The notes beneath the pieces are model-generated. The model made no database searches. It was not told the origin of the DNA and saw nothing but the letters and a program-made list of their open reading frames with translations. 64,000 bases of DNA from Fidelibacterota bacterium. Lineage in GTDB: Bacteria; Fidelibacterota; Marinisomatia; SCGC-AAA003-L08; JACNLC01. The DNA lies in the NCBI GenBank assembly GCA_013204025.1, contig JABMOW010000104.1, positions 1 through 64,000 of the forward strand. The letters run 5' to 3'. This document shows positions 38,308-46,392 of the stretch, one piece after another; within the stretch, counting starts at the first letter, position 1; each line of letters begins with the position of its first letter. Both the position numbers and the translations under genes were made by a program.

Positions 38308-39807
38308 ATGGGAAGATCACAATTTTATATCCTTTCTATTGATGCCGGAACAACCGGGATCACCGTATTGGCCATAGACCATGGTGGTAAAATTATTCAA
38401 AGAGGCTACCAGGAGATTAAACAATTTTACCCTGAGCCGGGATGGGTCGAACATGACCCCATAGAGATATGGGATACCACACGTAAACTTATCGGTGACA
38501 TATTTCAAGCTCTCGATGCGAAATATTGTGAGGCCATCGGGATCACCAATCAACGGGAAACTACCGTCGTGTGGGACCGGGATTCAGGTCAGCCGATCCA
38601 TCGAGCCATTGTCTGGCAGTGCCGAAGAACATTTGATTTTTGCGAATCACTGAAAAGTCAGGGGTTGGGTGAAGTTGTTCATGAAAAGACAGGACTATTT
38701 ATTGACAGTTATTTTTCTGCGACAAAAATCCGATGGATTCTCGATCATGTATCCGGGGCAAGGAATAGCGCTGGAAGTGGGAAGCTGGCATTTGGTACGA
38801 TTGATACGTGGCTGATATATCAACTCACCGGTGGGAAATGCCACAAAACCGACCAAACAAATGCTTCCCGAACGATGTTGTATAATATTCATTCAAAAGC
38901 ATGGGACGATGAATTATTGCAAATATTTGACATCCCGGGTCCTTTATTGCCGCAAGTTCTTTCTTCATCGAGTCAATTTGGGCAAACGGATCGGGAATTA
39001 TTTGGCAGGACGATCCCCATTACCGGTGTTGCTGGTGACCAACAGGCAGCGCTATTTGGACAGTTGGGATTTAAACGGGGAGCCGTGAAATCCACCTATG
39101 GCACAGGATGCTTTTTACTTGCCAATACGGGTGAAAAGGCAGTTCAATCTTCTACCGGACTGATCACAACAATTGCATGCGGAAAAGCAGGCGAACCGGT
39201 ATATGCGTTGGAGGGCTCAGTGTTTATGGGCGGTGCTATTGTCCAGTGGCTACGAGATGGGTTAAATCTGTTGAAACATGCATCTGATAGTGAGAAACTT
39301 GCCACCACCGTGTCAGATTCAGGGGGCGTGGTTATCGTACCCGCATTTACCGGATTGGGCGCTCCATACTGGCGATCGGACGTGAAAGGCGCTATTTTTG
39401 GGCTGACTCGCGGTACGAATAAAAACCATCTCATCAGGGCGGCATTGGAGAGTATCGCTTCTCAGGTGTACGATATGGTAGAGGCAATCCGTTCGGAACT
39501 GGATTTTCCACTTTTAGAATTATGTGTGGATGGGGGCGCAGCCCAAAATGATTTTCTCATGCAGTTTCAGGCAGATATTTTGAATATCCCGATAAACCGG
39601 CCAAAGTATATTGAGACGACCGCCTTAGGAGCAGGATATTTGGCAGGACTGGGGGCAGGATTCTGGTCTTCGGCAGAAGCACTCAGTCAATGCAGACAGA
39701 CTGATAAGATTTTTCATCCGCGGATGAAAGCGGATGAGCGCAGTGCCCACATATCTCGATGGAAACACGCAGTCAGTTCATTGTTGGGCGAACCAAAACC
39801 ACTATAA
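38308..39807 (+). CDS. glpK: Glycerol kinase
   Basis: 499 residues. ATP-dependent phosphorylation of glycerol to glycerol 3-phosphate. FGGY-kinase signatures: ILSIDAGTTGITVLAID at the N-terminus, GITNQRETTVVWDR, VAGDQQAALFGQLGF and GSVFMGGAIVQWLRDGL. AGGAGG lies 10 bases before the ATG. No glpF or glpD is next to it. The glycerol 3-phosphate could feed plsY at the far end of the window. Confidence 0.94.
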   Translation: MGRSQFYILSIDAGTTGITVLAIDHGGKIIQRGYQEIKQFYPEPGWVEHDPIEIWDTTRKLIGDIFQALDAKYCEAIGITNQRETTVVWDRDSGQPIHRAIVWQCRRTFDFCESLKSQGLGEVVHEKTGLFIDSYFSATKIRWILDHVSGARNSAGSGKLAFGTIDTWLIYQLTGGKCHKTDQTNASRTMLYNIHSKAWDDELLQIFDIPGPLLPQVLSSSSQFGQTDRELFGRTIPITGVAGDQQAALFGQLGFKRGAVKSTYGTGCFLLANTGEKAVQSSTGLITTIACGKAGEPVYALEGSVFMGGAIVQWLRDGLNLLKHASDSEKLATTVSDSGGVVIVPAFTGLGAPYWRSDVKGAIFGLTRGTNKNHLIRAALESIASQVYDMVEAIRSELDFPLLELCVDGGAAQNDFLMQFQADILNIPINRPKYIETTALGAGYLAGLGAGFWSSAEALSQCRQTDKIFHPRMKADERSAHISRWKHAVSSLLGEPKPL

Positions 39808-39875
39808 TTTTATTTAACTGAAATAAAGATATTAGTTATAAGATGCGTTCGAAATTCTCATTCTAGATTGTGAGA

Positions 39876-40127
39876 CTACTTCTTATACTTATTGTAGATT
39901 TCCTTTCGGGTAGGACAATTACAGACATAAGAATCTCCAAAAGCCATACGATATGAGCAATAGTCATCATGCAGACATTCTACAAAATGAACTTCATTTT
40001 GAAAACATTCTTTTACACGACAATAAATATGATGGGTATTGGTTAGGCAATCAAAGTTTTTGGTACATTTTGTGGTTTTTGAAATGATATCTTTACTGAT
40101 TTCCAGCTTCATAAGCAGATTCTCCAA
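39876..40127 (-). CDS. Small cysteine-rich protein of unknown function
   Basis: 83 residues with eight Cys (KC, DC, YC, EC, EC, YC, and VCNC) in the last two thirds, interspersed with His and acidic residues. No signal peptide, so a cytoplasmic metal- or Fe-S-binding role is possible. I do not recognise a family. No clear Shine-Dalgarno site precedes the ATG. It lies alone, convergent with glpK. The regular Cys spacing argues that it is real. Confidence 0.55.
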   Translation of the reverse strand: MENLLMKLEISKDIISKTTKCTKNFDCLTNTHHIYCRVKECFQNEVHFVECLHDDYCSYRMAFGDSYVCNCPTRKEIYNKYKK

Positions 40128-40490
40128 ATTATTCCAATTTTATTGGAACCATGAGTAGAGACATTGATATCCGGTTTGGCCAAAGTATCAATTTGCAGTC
40201 AATCCGATTAAGTAATATTCGGACTTACACGTCTAATTTAAAGAATTTTTATTACTCCATGAAATGTCACATGTAAAATCAATTTTTTGGAAAGATACAC
40301 TGAACGGGTTTCTTTCAATATTATTTTTGAACGTTATTGTAAAACCGTATGTATTTATGCTTTCCCCTTTCTGATCACCGTTCATAAAATTACCTCCTTG
40401 ATACATTACGCCTTCGTTGGCTAAGGAGGTATGTATCCAGAATATTTTTCATATTTCAACTGAAACGAGACAGATCAAAAAGACATTATT
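40128..40490. other. Leader and promoter region of the ABC operon
   Basis: 363 bases before the ABC ATPase gene and upstream of the Cys-rich gene, so it must hold promoters in both directions. No gene seen. A paired structure at 40391-40437 is described separately. The rest is AT-rich with no further motif that I can name. Confidence 0.5.
40391..40437 (+). promoter_or_regulatory. Interleaved inverted repeats with a perfect ribosome-site word
   Basis: TACCTCCTT (40391-40399) is complementary to AAGGAGGTA (40423-40431), and GATACAT (40400-40406) is complementary to ATGTATC (40431-40437). The order is A-B-A'-B', which allows a pseudoknot or two exclusive hairpins. AAGGAGGT is the consensus Shine-Dalgarno word and would be masked by the first pairing. 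It precedes a tiny frame (ATG at 40431) and the ABC gene start at 40491. Confidence 0.5.
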
Positions 40491-41492
40491 ATGGCAATTA
40501 CCACAGCAAATCTCACAAAAACCTTCAGAATATTTAAGAGGGACGCGGGACTTAAAGGTGCATTAAAATCGTTCTTTCACCGTAAGTATGAGAATTTTAC
40601 TGCACTTTCCGATGTCAGTTTGGAAATTGGAGACGGTGAAATCGTAGGTATTCTGGGTGAAAACGGCGCCGGGAAAACCACCCTCATCAAACTGATGGTT
40701 GGATTATTGCACCCCACGGATGGCAATGTCCTGATCAATGGGTTTACACCGTGGGAGCGCAAAAACCAGTTTTTGAGAAGGATTTCCGTTGTGATGGGTC
40801 AAAAAAATCAACTGTGGTGGGATATTCCGGCATCTGAATCTTTTTTACTGAACCAGAAAATCTACGGGTTGGAAGATGACCAATACAAACAGACCCTGGG
40901 TGAACTAGTAGATCTCCTGGGTGTACAGGAAAAACTGAATGTACAAGTCCGGCGATTGTCGTTGGGCGAAAGAATGAAAATGGAGATTATCGCTGCTCTG
41001 CTGCATCGTCCCGAAATCATTCTGCTGGACGAACCCACCATTGGTCTTGACGTGATTGCGCAATCTAAAATCCGGGACTTTGTTAAATATTACAATGAGC
41101 AGCACCGGTCAACTTTTCTCATCACCAGCCATTATATGAATGACATTCAGGAAATGTGTAAACGGGTAGTGGTCATCCACAAGGGGAAAAAATTCTACGA
41201 TGGTAATTTCGATATTCTGGTAAACCGGGTAAATCCGGTGAGAAAACTAACATTTGAATTTGTTGATCTCCCCGATGGCGAAATATTGCAGGCATTACAG
41301 AAAGAATTCGTATACAAACTGGACTCCAATTTTCTAACCGCAGAACTTAGGGGTGACGACATGAATCAATTTATGTCACGGCTGTTTACAATGAACACCC
41401 CACGGTCATTTTCACTGGAGGAACTTCCGGTGGAAGAAACGATGAAATCCTTTTTTGCCAATCCAGAAAAATTCATTAAGGGATTGGGATAA
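40491..41492 (+). CDS. ABC transporter ATPase (ABC-2 exporter)
   Basis: 333 residues. Walker A GENGAGKTTLI near 56-66, signature LSLGERMKMEI, Walker B IILLDEPTIGLD and the H-loop ITSHYM are intact. The unusual N-terminal stretch (MAITTANLTKTFRIFKRDAGLKGALKSFFHRKYENFTALSDVSL) and the roughly 330-residue size match the ATPases paired with two DUF990/ABC-2 permeases. The substrate is unknown. Two permease genes follow, so it is a complete exporter. Confidence 0.93.
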   Translation: MAITTANLTKTFRIFKRDAGLKGALKSFFHRKYENFTALSDVSLEIGDGEIVGILGENGAGKTTLIKLMVGLLHPTDGNVLINGFTPWERKNQFLRRISVVMGQKNQLWWDIPASESFLLNQKIYGLEDDQYKQTLGELVDLLGVQEKLNVQVRRLSLGERMKMEIIAALLHRPEIILLDEPTIGLDVIAQSKIRDFVKYYNEQHRSTFLITSHYMNDIQEMCKRVVVIHKGKKFYDGNFDILVNRVNPVRKLTFEFVDLPDGEILQALQKEFVYKLDSNFLTAELRGDDMNQFMSRLFTMNTPRSFSLEELPVEETMKSFFANPEKFIKGLG

Positions 41493-41523
41493 TTTTCCAA
41501 GAGCAGATTGCCTGCTGAATCCT

Positions 41524-42372
41524 ATGATTGACTCCCCTATGACCATTAAAATCCGCATGTCTTTTTGGGATATTCTCAGTAAGTACGCTGCTGTCATCCG
41601 AATGACTTGGATACAGTCTCTGGAGTACAAGGCGAATATCGTTGTGGGGGCATTTGCCATCTTGTCCGGAGTGACTATTGAGTACTTGCTCTGGAATCGA
41701 ATTTTCATCACCCGTGGTATAACAGAGATTGGCGGGTTTACATTCAATTCCCTCATCATTTACATTTTCTTTTGTCTTGTTGTGGGACAATTGAAATCCT
41801 CTTGGGTAACTTCCGTTGAAATGATCGATGGTATCCGTGAGGGAGAACTGAACAAATATTTGATCCGGCCGATTTCTTATTTTGTGTACCACTTCATGTT
41901 GTTCATCGGGCATAACTCCCTTTATTATCTGGTGTATTTTATATTGATCACCGGGACTGTCATCTTTCTGCCCGAGTGGGTGTTTCCAACTGTCTCACAC
42001 GGAATTGTGTTTTTGATAACACTGGGCATATCTGTGTATTTATCATACACGATGTACTTCATGATGGTTTGCTTTGCATTCTGGTTCGGGGAAGCTCGCG
42101 CTCTGGTCATCGCCTACAATCTGGGAACGCTTGTGCTATCAGGGCAAATGGTACCTATGCAATTATTCCCCGAGGGGCTACGAAACGCCCTACATTATAC
42201 ACCGATGCCCTATTTGGTGGATGTTCCTGTAAGTATCGCTACAGGACGATTGCCGGTAGAATTGTGGGGATCTTCTATTATGATAGGTCTCATTTGGACG
42301 GTGGTCATGACGATTTCTGGAACGATTCTGTATTCATACGGCATTAAACGATACGAAGGCTTCGGTGGGTAG
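41524..42372 (+). CDS. ABC-2 type permease (first)
   Basis: About 282 residues with six hydrophobic segments. An ATG at 41524 is preferred to a TTG at 41455, which lies inside the ATPase gene; a further ATG at 41539 is also possible. The stretch IRPISYFVYHFM, between helices, is typical of DUF990-type ABC-2 permeases. It forms the membrane part with the next gene. Confidence 0.85.
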   Translation: MIDSPMTIKIRMSFWDILSKYAAVIRMTWIQSLEYKANIVVGAFAILSGVTIEYLLWNRIFITRGITEIGGFTFNSLIIYIFFCLVVGQLKSSWVTSVEMIDGIREGELNKYLIRPISYFVYHFMLFIGHNSLYYLVYFILITGTVIFLPEWVFPTVSHGIVFLITLGISVYLSYTMYFMMVCFAFWFGEARALVIAYNLGTLVLSGQMVPMQLFPEGLRNALHYTPMPYLVDVPVSIATGRLPVELWGSSIMIGLIWTVVMTISGTILYSYGIKRYEGFGG

Positions 42373-43153
42373 ATATCTGAAATTACTGGGTGCATTTTTT
42401 TCAAATAGTCTGACCCGGGACATGGAGTTTAAAGCCAATTTCTTTGGTTTATTATTTGTGGATTTCGTTTATTACGGATCATACTTGCTATTCTTCAACA
42501 TCATCTTTTCATACGTGGATTCTCTTTTGGAGTTCACTAAGGCGGATGTGATGGTTTTTCTGGTTATTACCTTTCTAATGGATACCCTGTACATGTTTGC
42601 TTTCGCAGGGAATCTAGGGAAACTGAACCGAATGATTGTGCGGGGTGATCTGGATTTTGTTCTTCTAAAACCTGTGAATTCCCAGTTTTTTATCTCGTTC
42701 AGATACTTCAACTCATATGCACTATTATCGGTGGTGATCCTGTCCGTTTTACTATGGGTCACCGGGGTAAATTCGGGGCGCGAGATTTCTCTCATCAACG
42801 TGGGATTTTTCCTATTTTCTTTCGGCATGGGTTTGGCAATATTATTCTCAGTGGATTTCATCATTGCATCTCTGGCATTCTGGTTTAAAAATTTCAGTGT
42901 AGGAGGGTGGCTCAGCCACGAGATCTTGAAATTTTCATCTCGACCCGACACAATTTACACCGGTCTCTTGCGGAAGACCATGTTCACCTTTGTCCCCATG
43001 GCGCTAATATCTTCAGTTCCTGCCCGGATGTTGCTCTACGGACCGAGATTAGATTATTTCGTAATTCAGATGATCGTATCATCACTATTTCTCGTTGTCG
43101 CCCGGATAGTATGGACCAGAGGATTGAGATTATACGACAGCGCATCCAGTTAA
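42365..43153 (+). CDS. ABC-2 type permease (second)
   Basis: 262 residues, six hydrophobic segments, a paralogue of the previous gene (MIVRGDLDFVLLKPVNSQFFISFR equals the first permease's EGELNKYLIRPISYF region). It starts with GTG at 42365, overlapping the previous stop by 8 bases, so the two are translationally coupled. With the ATPase it forms an ATPase plus two-permease exporter. Confidence 0.87.
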   Translation: MGRYLKLLGAFFSNSLTRDMEFKANFFGLLFVDFVYYGSYLLFFNIIFSYVDSLLEFTKADVMVFLVITFLMDTLYMFAFAGNLGKLNRMIVRGDLDFVLLKPVNSQFFISFRYFNSYALLSVVILSVLLWVTGVNSGREISLINVGFFLFSFGMGLAILFSVDFIIASLAFWFKNFSVGGWLSHEILKFSSRPDTIYTGLLRKTMFTFVPMALISSVPARMLLYGPRLDYFVIQMIVSSLFLVVARIVWTRGLRLYDSASS

Positions 43154-43433
43154 ATCATCAAGACTGATTTGATCGATTTTCGGTTGTTTTGATACGTCCC
43201 TCGTTTCACTTGGAACACTCACCAACCTTCAACAAGTGCGGTGGGTGAGTGATTTCCGAAGGAAATCGTATCGAACCCACAGTTCACCAAAATGTATTTC
43301 ACCCGAAGATGAAATAGCATCACTGAAAAATACGCTTCTCAATTTTCATATTCACTACTGCGTCAGTATGTAAATGCAGGCGTATTTCGTTGGACAGATT
43401 CCCTCGTTGGGGATAGTTTTTCTATGAAGCAAA
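43154..43433 (+). other. Structured leader between ABC operon and VTC gene
   Basis: 280 bases without a gene. It can form several perfect stems: CACTCACC/GGTGAGTG (43216-43223 with 43244-43251), ATTTCC/GGAAAT (43252-43257 with 43261-43266), ATTTCA/TGAAAT (43296-43301 with 43310-43315), TACTG/CAGTA (43356-43360 with 43364-43368) and AAATACGC/GCGTATTT (43328-43335 with 43380-43387). No T-tract follows. It may be a 5' leader or a small RNA. Confidence 0.5.
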
Positions 43434-44240
43434 ATGACTGATTTACCCGTTATATTTGAGAAAACTCTGGATCAATTTTCATCCGTCAGTTTGAAGGAGA
43501 TTAAATCTATTTCATTGACTGACCGGCAGGATACGAAATTTGTATTCCATATCCAAAAACTCGAATCCCTGCTCAACCAACTCGGTCAATGTTCCCGCAT
43601 CCTGCAGATGGAATCCAGTCGCATATCTGAATATCGTAACCGCTATTTCGATACTACCGATCTCAACTTATACCTTCAACATCATAACACAATGAGGAGT
43701 CGGTACAAGGTGAGGATGCGAACGTATCCTTTCACGAACTTGACATTTCTGGAAATCAAGGAAAAAAATAATCGCAATCGTACCCTGAAATCACGATTTT
43801 CTCTGGACGAAATGTCTTCAGAGATCTCACCAAAATGGTATGATTTCATCTCACAACACGCTTCTGTTGATCCCAATCAGTTGGTGCATGCATTGGATGT
43901 GGATTTCTCCCGTATCACGTTGGTTGATGATCAGATGACAGAACGGCTCACCATCGATTTTAATTTCCGATTTGGATTTCCAGAGACGGTCCGAAAACTG
44001 AACACATTGGTTATTGCAGAGATCAAGCAACCCAGATTTTCAGCATCTTCTTTTTTTCAAAAAACATTTAGGCAGGAAAAAGCACTCAACATGCGCATCA
44101 GCAAATATTGTCTGGGTATTGTTCTGGGCTATCCCGGCATCAAATATAATCGGTTCAAGCCCAGAATGCTAAACTTGTACCGGATCACCCAAAACCCCAT
44201 TTACAGAGAGGCAGTTTATCAACATGGATATGATTACTGA
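43434..44240 (+). CDS. VTC-domain protein (polyphosphate polymerase-like)
   Basis: 268 residues. The N-terminal half has the VTC tunnel-fold motifs: SLTDRQDTKFVFHIQKLESLL, YRNRYFDTTDLNLYLQHHN, and the basic/acidic strand KVRMRTYPFTNLTFLEIKEKNNRNRTLK. In yeast Vtc4 this fold polymerises polyphosphate from ATP. The bacterial relatives often sit beside a DUF4956 membrane gene, as here. Polyphosphate activity is an inference; a role in tagging another polymer is possible. Confidence 0.8.
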   Translation: MTDLPVIFEKTLDQFSSVSLKEIKSISLTDRQDTKFVFHIQKLESLLNQLGQCSRILQMESSRISEYRNRYFDTTDLNLYLQHHNTMRSRYKVRMRTYPFTNLTFLEIKEKNNRNRTLKSRFSLDEMSSEISPKWYDFISQHASVDPNQLVHALDVDFSRITLVDDQMTERLTIDFNFRFGFPETVRKLNTLVIAEIKQPRFSASSFFQKTFRQEKALNMRISKYCLGIVLGYPGIKYNRFKPRMLNLYRITQNPIYREAVYQHGYDY

Positions 44241-44811
44241 TTTAAAAAATTTCGATATGATCTTCCGGATGTTGCTGAATTTATTCGTGGCGTTCGTATT
44301 GGTTCATCTTATTTATGATCGTCGGAAACAGCAATCGGACTACTCGTTTTCGCTTCTCATGTTCAGCACCCTCATCTTTCTGGTGTGCTACTTGCTTATC
44401 AATGTCAATATCAGTATCGGCTTTGCTTTCGGATTGTTTGCTATTTTCGCCATTTTAAGATACCGCACCGCCCCTATCCCAATCCGGGAAATGACATACC
44501 TGTTCGCGGTTATTACCCTCGCAGTCATCAATGGTATTGGGGGAATTGGTCCAATTCAGATTATCGTGGCAAACGGTGCCGTCCTTTTCATCACCTTTAT
44601 CCTGGAAAAAGTCTGGATGCGGAATTTTCTTCAATCCCATTTAGTGATTTATGAGAAAATTGAAAATATCACAGTGGCAAAGCGAAGTGAATTGATGGAT
44701 GACCTTCGTCTAAGGACAGGATTGGACATCAAGCGAATCGTGATCAAACGGACAAATTTTCTAAAGGATATCGCTCGTATCCGGATTTATTACACGCCAT
44801 TAGACCAATGA
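44224..44811 (+). CDS. DUF4956 membrane protein
   Basis: 195 residues, with hydrophobic segments at about 11-24, 41-52, 55-80 and 95-125, then a soluble C-terminal tail. LRYRTAPIPIREMTYLFAVITLAVINGIGG is characteristic of DUF4956. The start overlaps the VTC gene by 17 bases, so the products are probably made together. The family commonly accompanies VTC-domain proteins and may form the export or anchoring part. Function not established. Confidence 0.82.
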   Translation: MDMITDLKNFDMIFRMLLNLFVAFVLVHLIYDRRKQQSDYSFSLLMFSTLIFLVCYLLINVNISIGFAFGLFAIFAILRYRTAPIPIREMTYLFAVITLAVINGIGGIGPIQIIVANGAVLFITFILEKVWMRNFLQSHLVIYEKIENITVAKRSELMDDLRLRTGLDIKRIVIKRTNFLKDIARIRIYYTPLDQ

Positions 44812-45452
44812 GTAGACGATTCTTAAGAATCGACAGCGCGATTTTATTCATTCTGGTATGGACCGGTATCGCATTCTCAGCAGTGACAACTGAAGATATT
44901 CTTCGGGTAAGTATGGGGCTTGAAAAAAAATTAACAAATCATGTGACTGCAGAATTCGAGGCACAAAGCCGGTATGGTAATCGATACCGGGACTATGATA
45001 AATCATTCGCCGAATTTTCTCTACAGTTACGGCATTGGAAGTATCTGCATCTCTCACCCGGTTTCAGATATGGATCAGACGAAATTGGGACATTCTATCG
45101 GGGATCTGTGGCTGCGATTTATGGTATTTCAACAAAGTATATTAAACCATCCATCCGGTTAAAATATCAGTACAACAATGGTGAAAATCGAGCAAGTAAA
45201 AAAACAATCCGGTCAAAGATCACCTTTGGGACTTCTTCGAAGATTCCTGGATCGCCCTATGTCTATGGGGAGATATTTCACACAGTCACCAATCGTGATT
45301 TAATCCAGGATAAATATCGTATCGGTACAGGATTCAAGGTAAGATTTACCTCACATCAGTCTCTCAAATTGTATGGAATTTACGAGAAAGAAATTGCGGG
45401 AGACGGTGATATCGCCCGGATCATTGGACTGAAATACGAATACGAATTTTAA
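44808..45452 (+). CDS. DUF2490-like outer-membrane protein
   Basis: 214 residues. Signal peptide ending near FSAVTT. The rest shows amphipathic strands (FAEFSLQLRHWKYLHLSPGFRYGSDE; KYIKPSIRLKYQYN; LKLYGIYEKEIAG) ending YEYEF with a C-terminal aromatic residue, as in beta-barrels. It fits the DUF2490 family. The start overlaps the DUF4956 stop (ATGA), which makes it the third member of a VTC-DUF4956-barrel set. Its last 75 bases are repeated, in diverged form, downstream of the vapBC pair. Confidence 0.75.
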   Translation: MSRRFLRIDSAILFILVWTGIAFSAVTTEDILRVSMGLEKKLTNHVTAEFEAQSRYGNRYRDYDKSFAEFSLQLRHWKYLHLSPGFRYGSDEIGTFYRGSVAAIYGISTKYIKPSIRLKYQYNNGENRASKKTIRSKITFGTSSKIPGSPYVYGEIFHTVTNRDLIQDKYRIGTGFKVRFTSHQSLKLYGIYEKEIAGDGDIARIIGLKYEYEF

Positions 45453-45628
45453 TGTAACTTCTGCTGATTTTATAAAACCTGCCTTAAGCATAAATCCGCG
45501 TTTTACGATAGTATTGTAAATTATTATTGACATCTTTAGAACGTATAATTCTTAAATTTATTTGATCTAATGGTTAAATGGTCTATACCAAATGATAGTA
45601 ACTTATGAGCGGTTAAAACGAGGTTATT

Positions 45629-45856
45629 ATGGAAACAGCAAAAATATTTACCAACGGAAGGAGTCAGGCAATAAGGCTCCCAAAGAAATATCGGTTTGAA
45701 GGTAAAGAAGTATTCATTAAAAAAGAAGGCAATGCGATTATTTTGATCCCGCAGGAGAATCCCTGGAATGACATGGTCAAAAGTCTCGATCTGTTTACGG
45801 ATGATTTTATGTGTGACCGCGACCAACCTTTGGTAGAAACCCGGGAAGTCCTCTGA
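45629..45856 (+). CDS. vapB: VapB-type antitoxin (AbrB/SpoVT fold)
   Basis: 75 residues. Swapped-hairpin AbrB start: KIFTNGRSQAIRLPKKYRFEGKEVFIKKEGNAIILIP, typical of VapB/MazE-like antitoxins; the tail (WNDMVKSLDLF) would wrap around the toxin. The toxin gene begins two bases downstream. The complex probably represses its own promoter in the 45453-45628 gap. Confidence 0.92.
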   Translation: METAKIFTNGRSQAIRLPKKYRFEGKEVFIKKEGNAIILIPQENPWNDMVKSLDLFTDDFMCDRDQPLVETREVL

Positions 45857-45857
45857 A

Positions 45858-46256
45858 ATGTATCTGCTGGATACCAATATTTGTATTTACATCATAAAAC
45901 AGAAACCCATTGAAGTGCTACACAGGTTGAGTGAGATTTCACCTGTTGACATTGGCATTTCTTCTATTACGGTTGCAGAACTTGAATTTGGAGTCAGAAA
46001 AAGTAAATTTGTCGAACAGAATGAGCATGCACTCCGGTTATTTTTGCATCCTTTTGAGATTCATGTATTTGATGATATTTGTGCACACCATTATGGAATC
46101 ATTCGATCTGAATTGGAAAAGCAAGGTAAAGTAATTGGATCAATGGATATGCTGATAGCCGCTCATGCGCTCGCCTTGGAAAAACGACTGGTTACCAACA
46201 ATGTACGAGAATTTAAAAAAGTACCGGGACTACAAATCGAAAATTGGGTGGAATAA
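45858..46256 (+). CDS. vapC: VapC-type PIN-domain ribonuclease toxin
   Basis: 132 residues. PIN-domain acidic residues are in place: YLLDTNICIYI (first Asp), TVAELEFGV (Glu), and GSMDMLIAAHALA (Asp) near the C-terminus, with VTNNVREFKKVPGL as the family ending. It cuts RNA, often initiator tRNA or 23S rRNA; the target here is unknown. The ATG is two bases after the vapB stop. The pair lies in a gap flanked by copies of the DUF2490 gene 3' end. Confidence 0.93.
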   Translation: MYLLDTNICIYIIKQKPIEVLHRLSEISPVDIGISSITVAELEFGVRKSKFVEQNEHALRLFLHPFEIHVFDDICAHHYGIIRSELEKQGKVIGSMDMLIAAHALALEKRLVTNNVREFKKVPGLQIENWVE

Positions 46257-46268
46257 TTATAAATAACC

Positions 46269-46346
46269 GAAATTTATGAGAAAGAAATTGTTAGAGGTGG
46301 TGATATCCCCCTGATCATTGGACTGAAATACGAATACGAATTCTGA
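46269..46346 (+). pseudogene. 3' remnant of a second DUF2490-like gene
   Basis: Translation gives EIYEKEIVRGGDIPLIIGLKYEYEF then stop, almost the same as the last 25 residues of the DUF2490 gene (45376-45452). About 11 of 75 bases differ, so it is a diverged copy. No 5' part of this gene is seen. It lies 12 bases after vapC. Either a tandem paralogue was mostly replaced by vapBC, or a duplication accompanied its insertion. Confidence 0.75.
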
Positions 46347-46392
46347 TTTGATCTAATCTAATACCGATACAATCGTAATCCCCATCAACCAA

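Noticed and set aside
40431..40463. Ten-codon leader peptide (ATG at 40431)
   Set aside because: The ATG is only one base from the Shine-Dalgarno word, too close for efficient initiation; kept only as part of the leader finding.
45525..45549. TTGACA ... TATAAT promoter before vapB
   Set aside because: Both hexamers are good, but they are only 11 bases apart, too close for a sigma-70 promoter.
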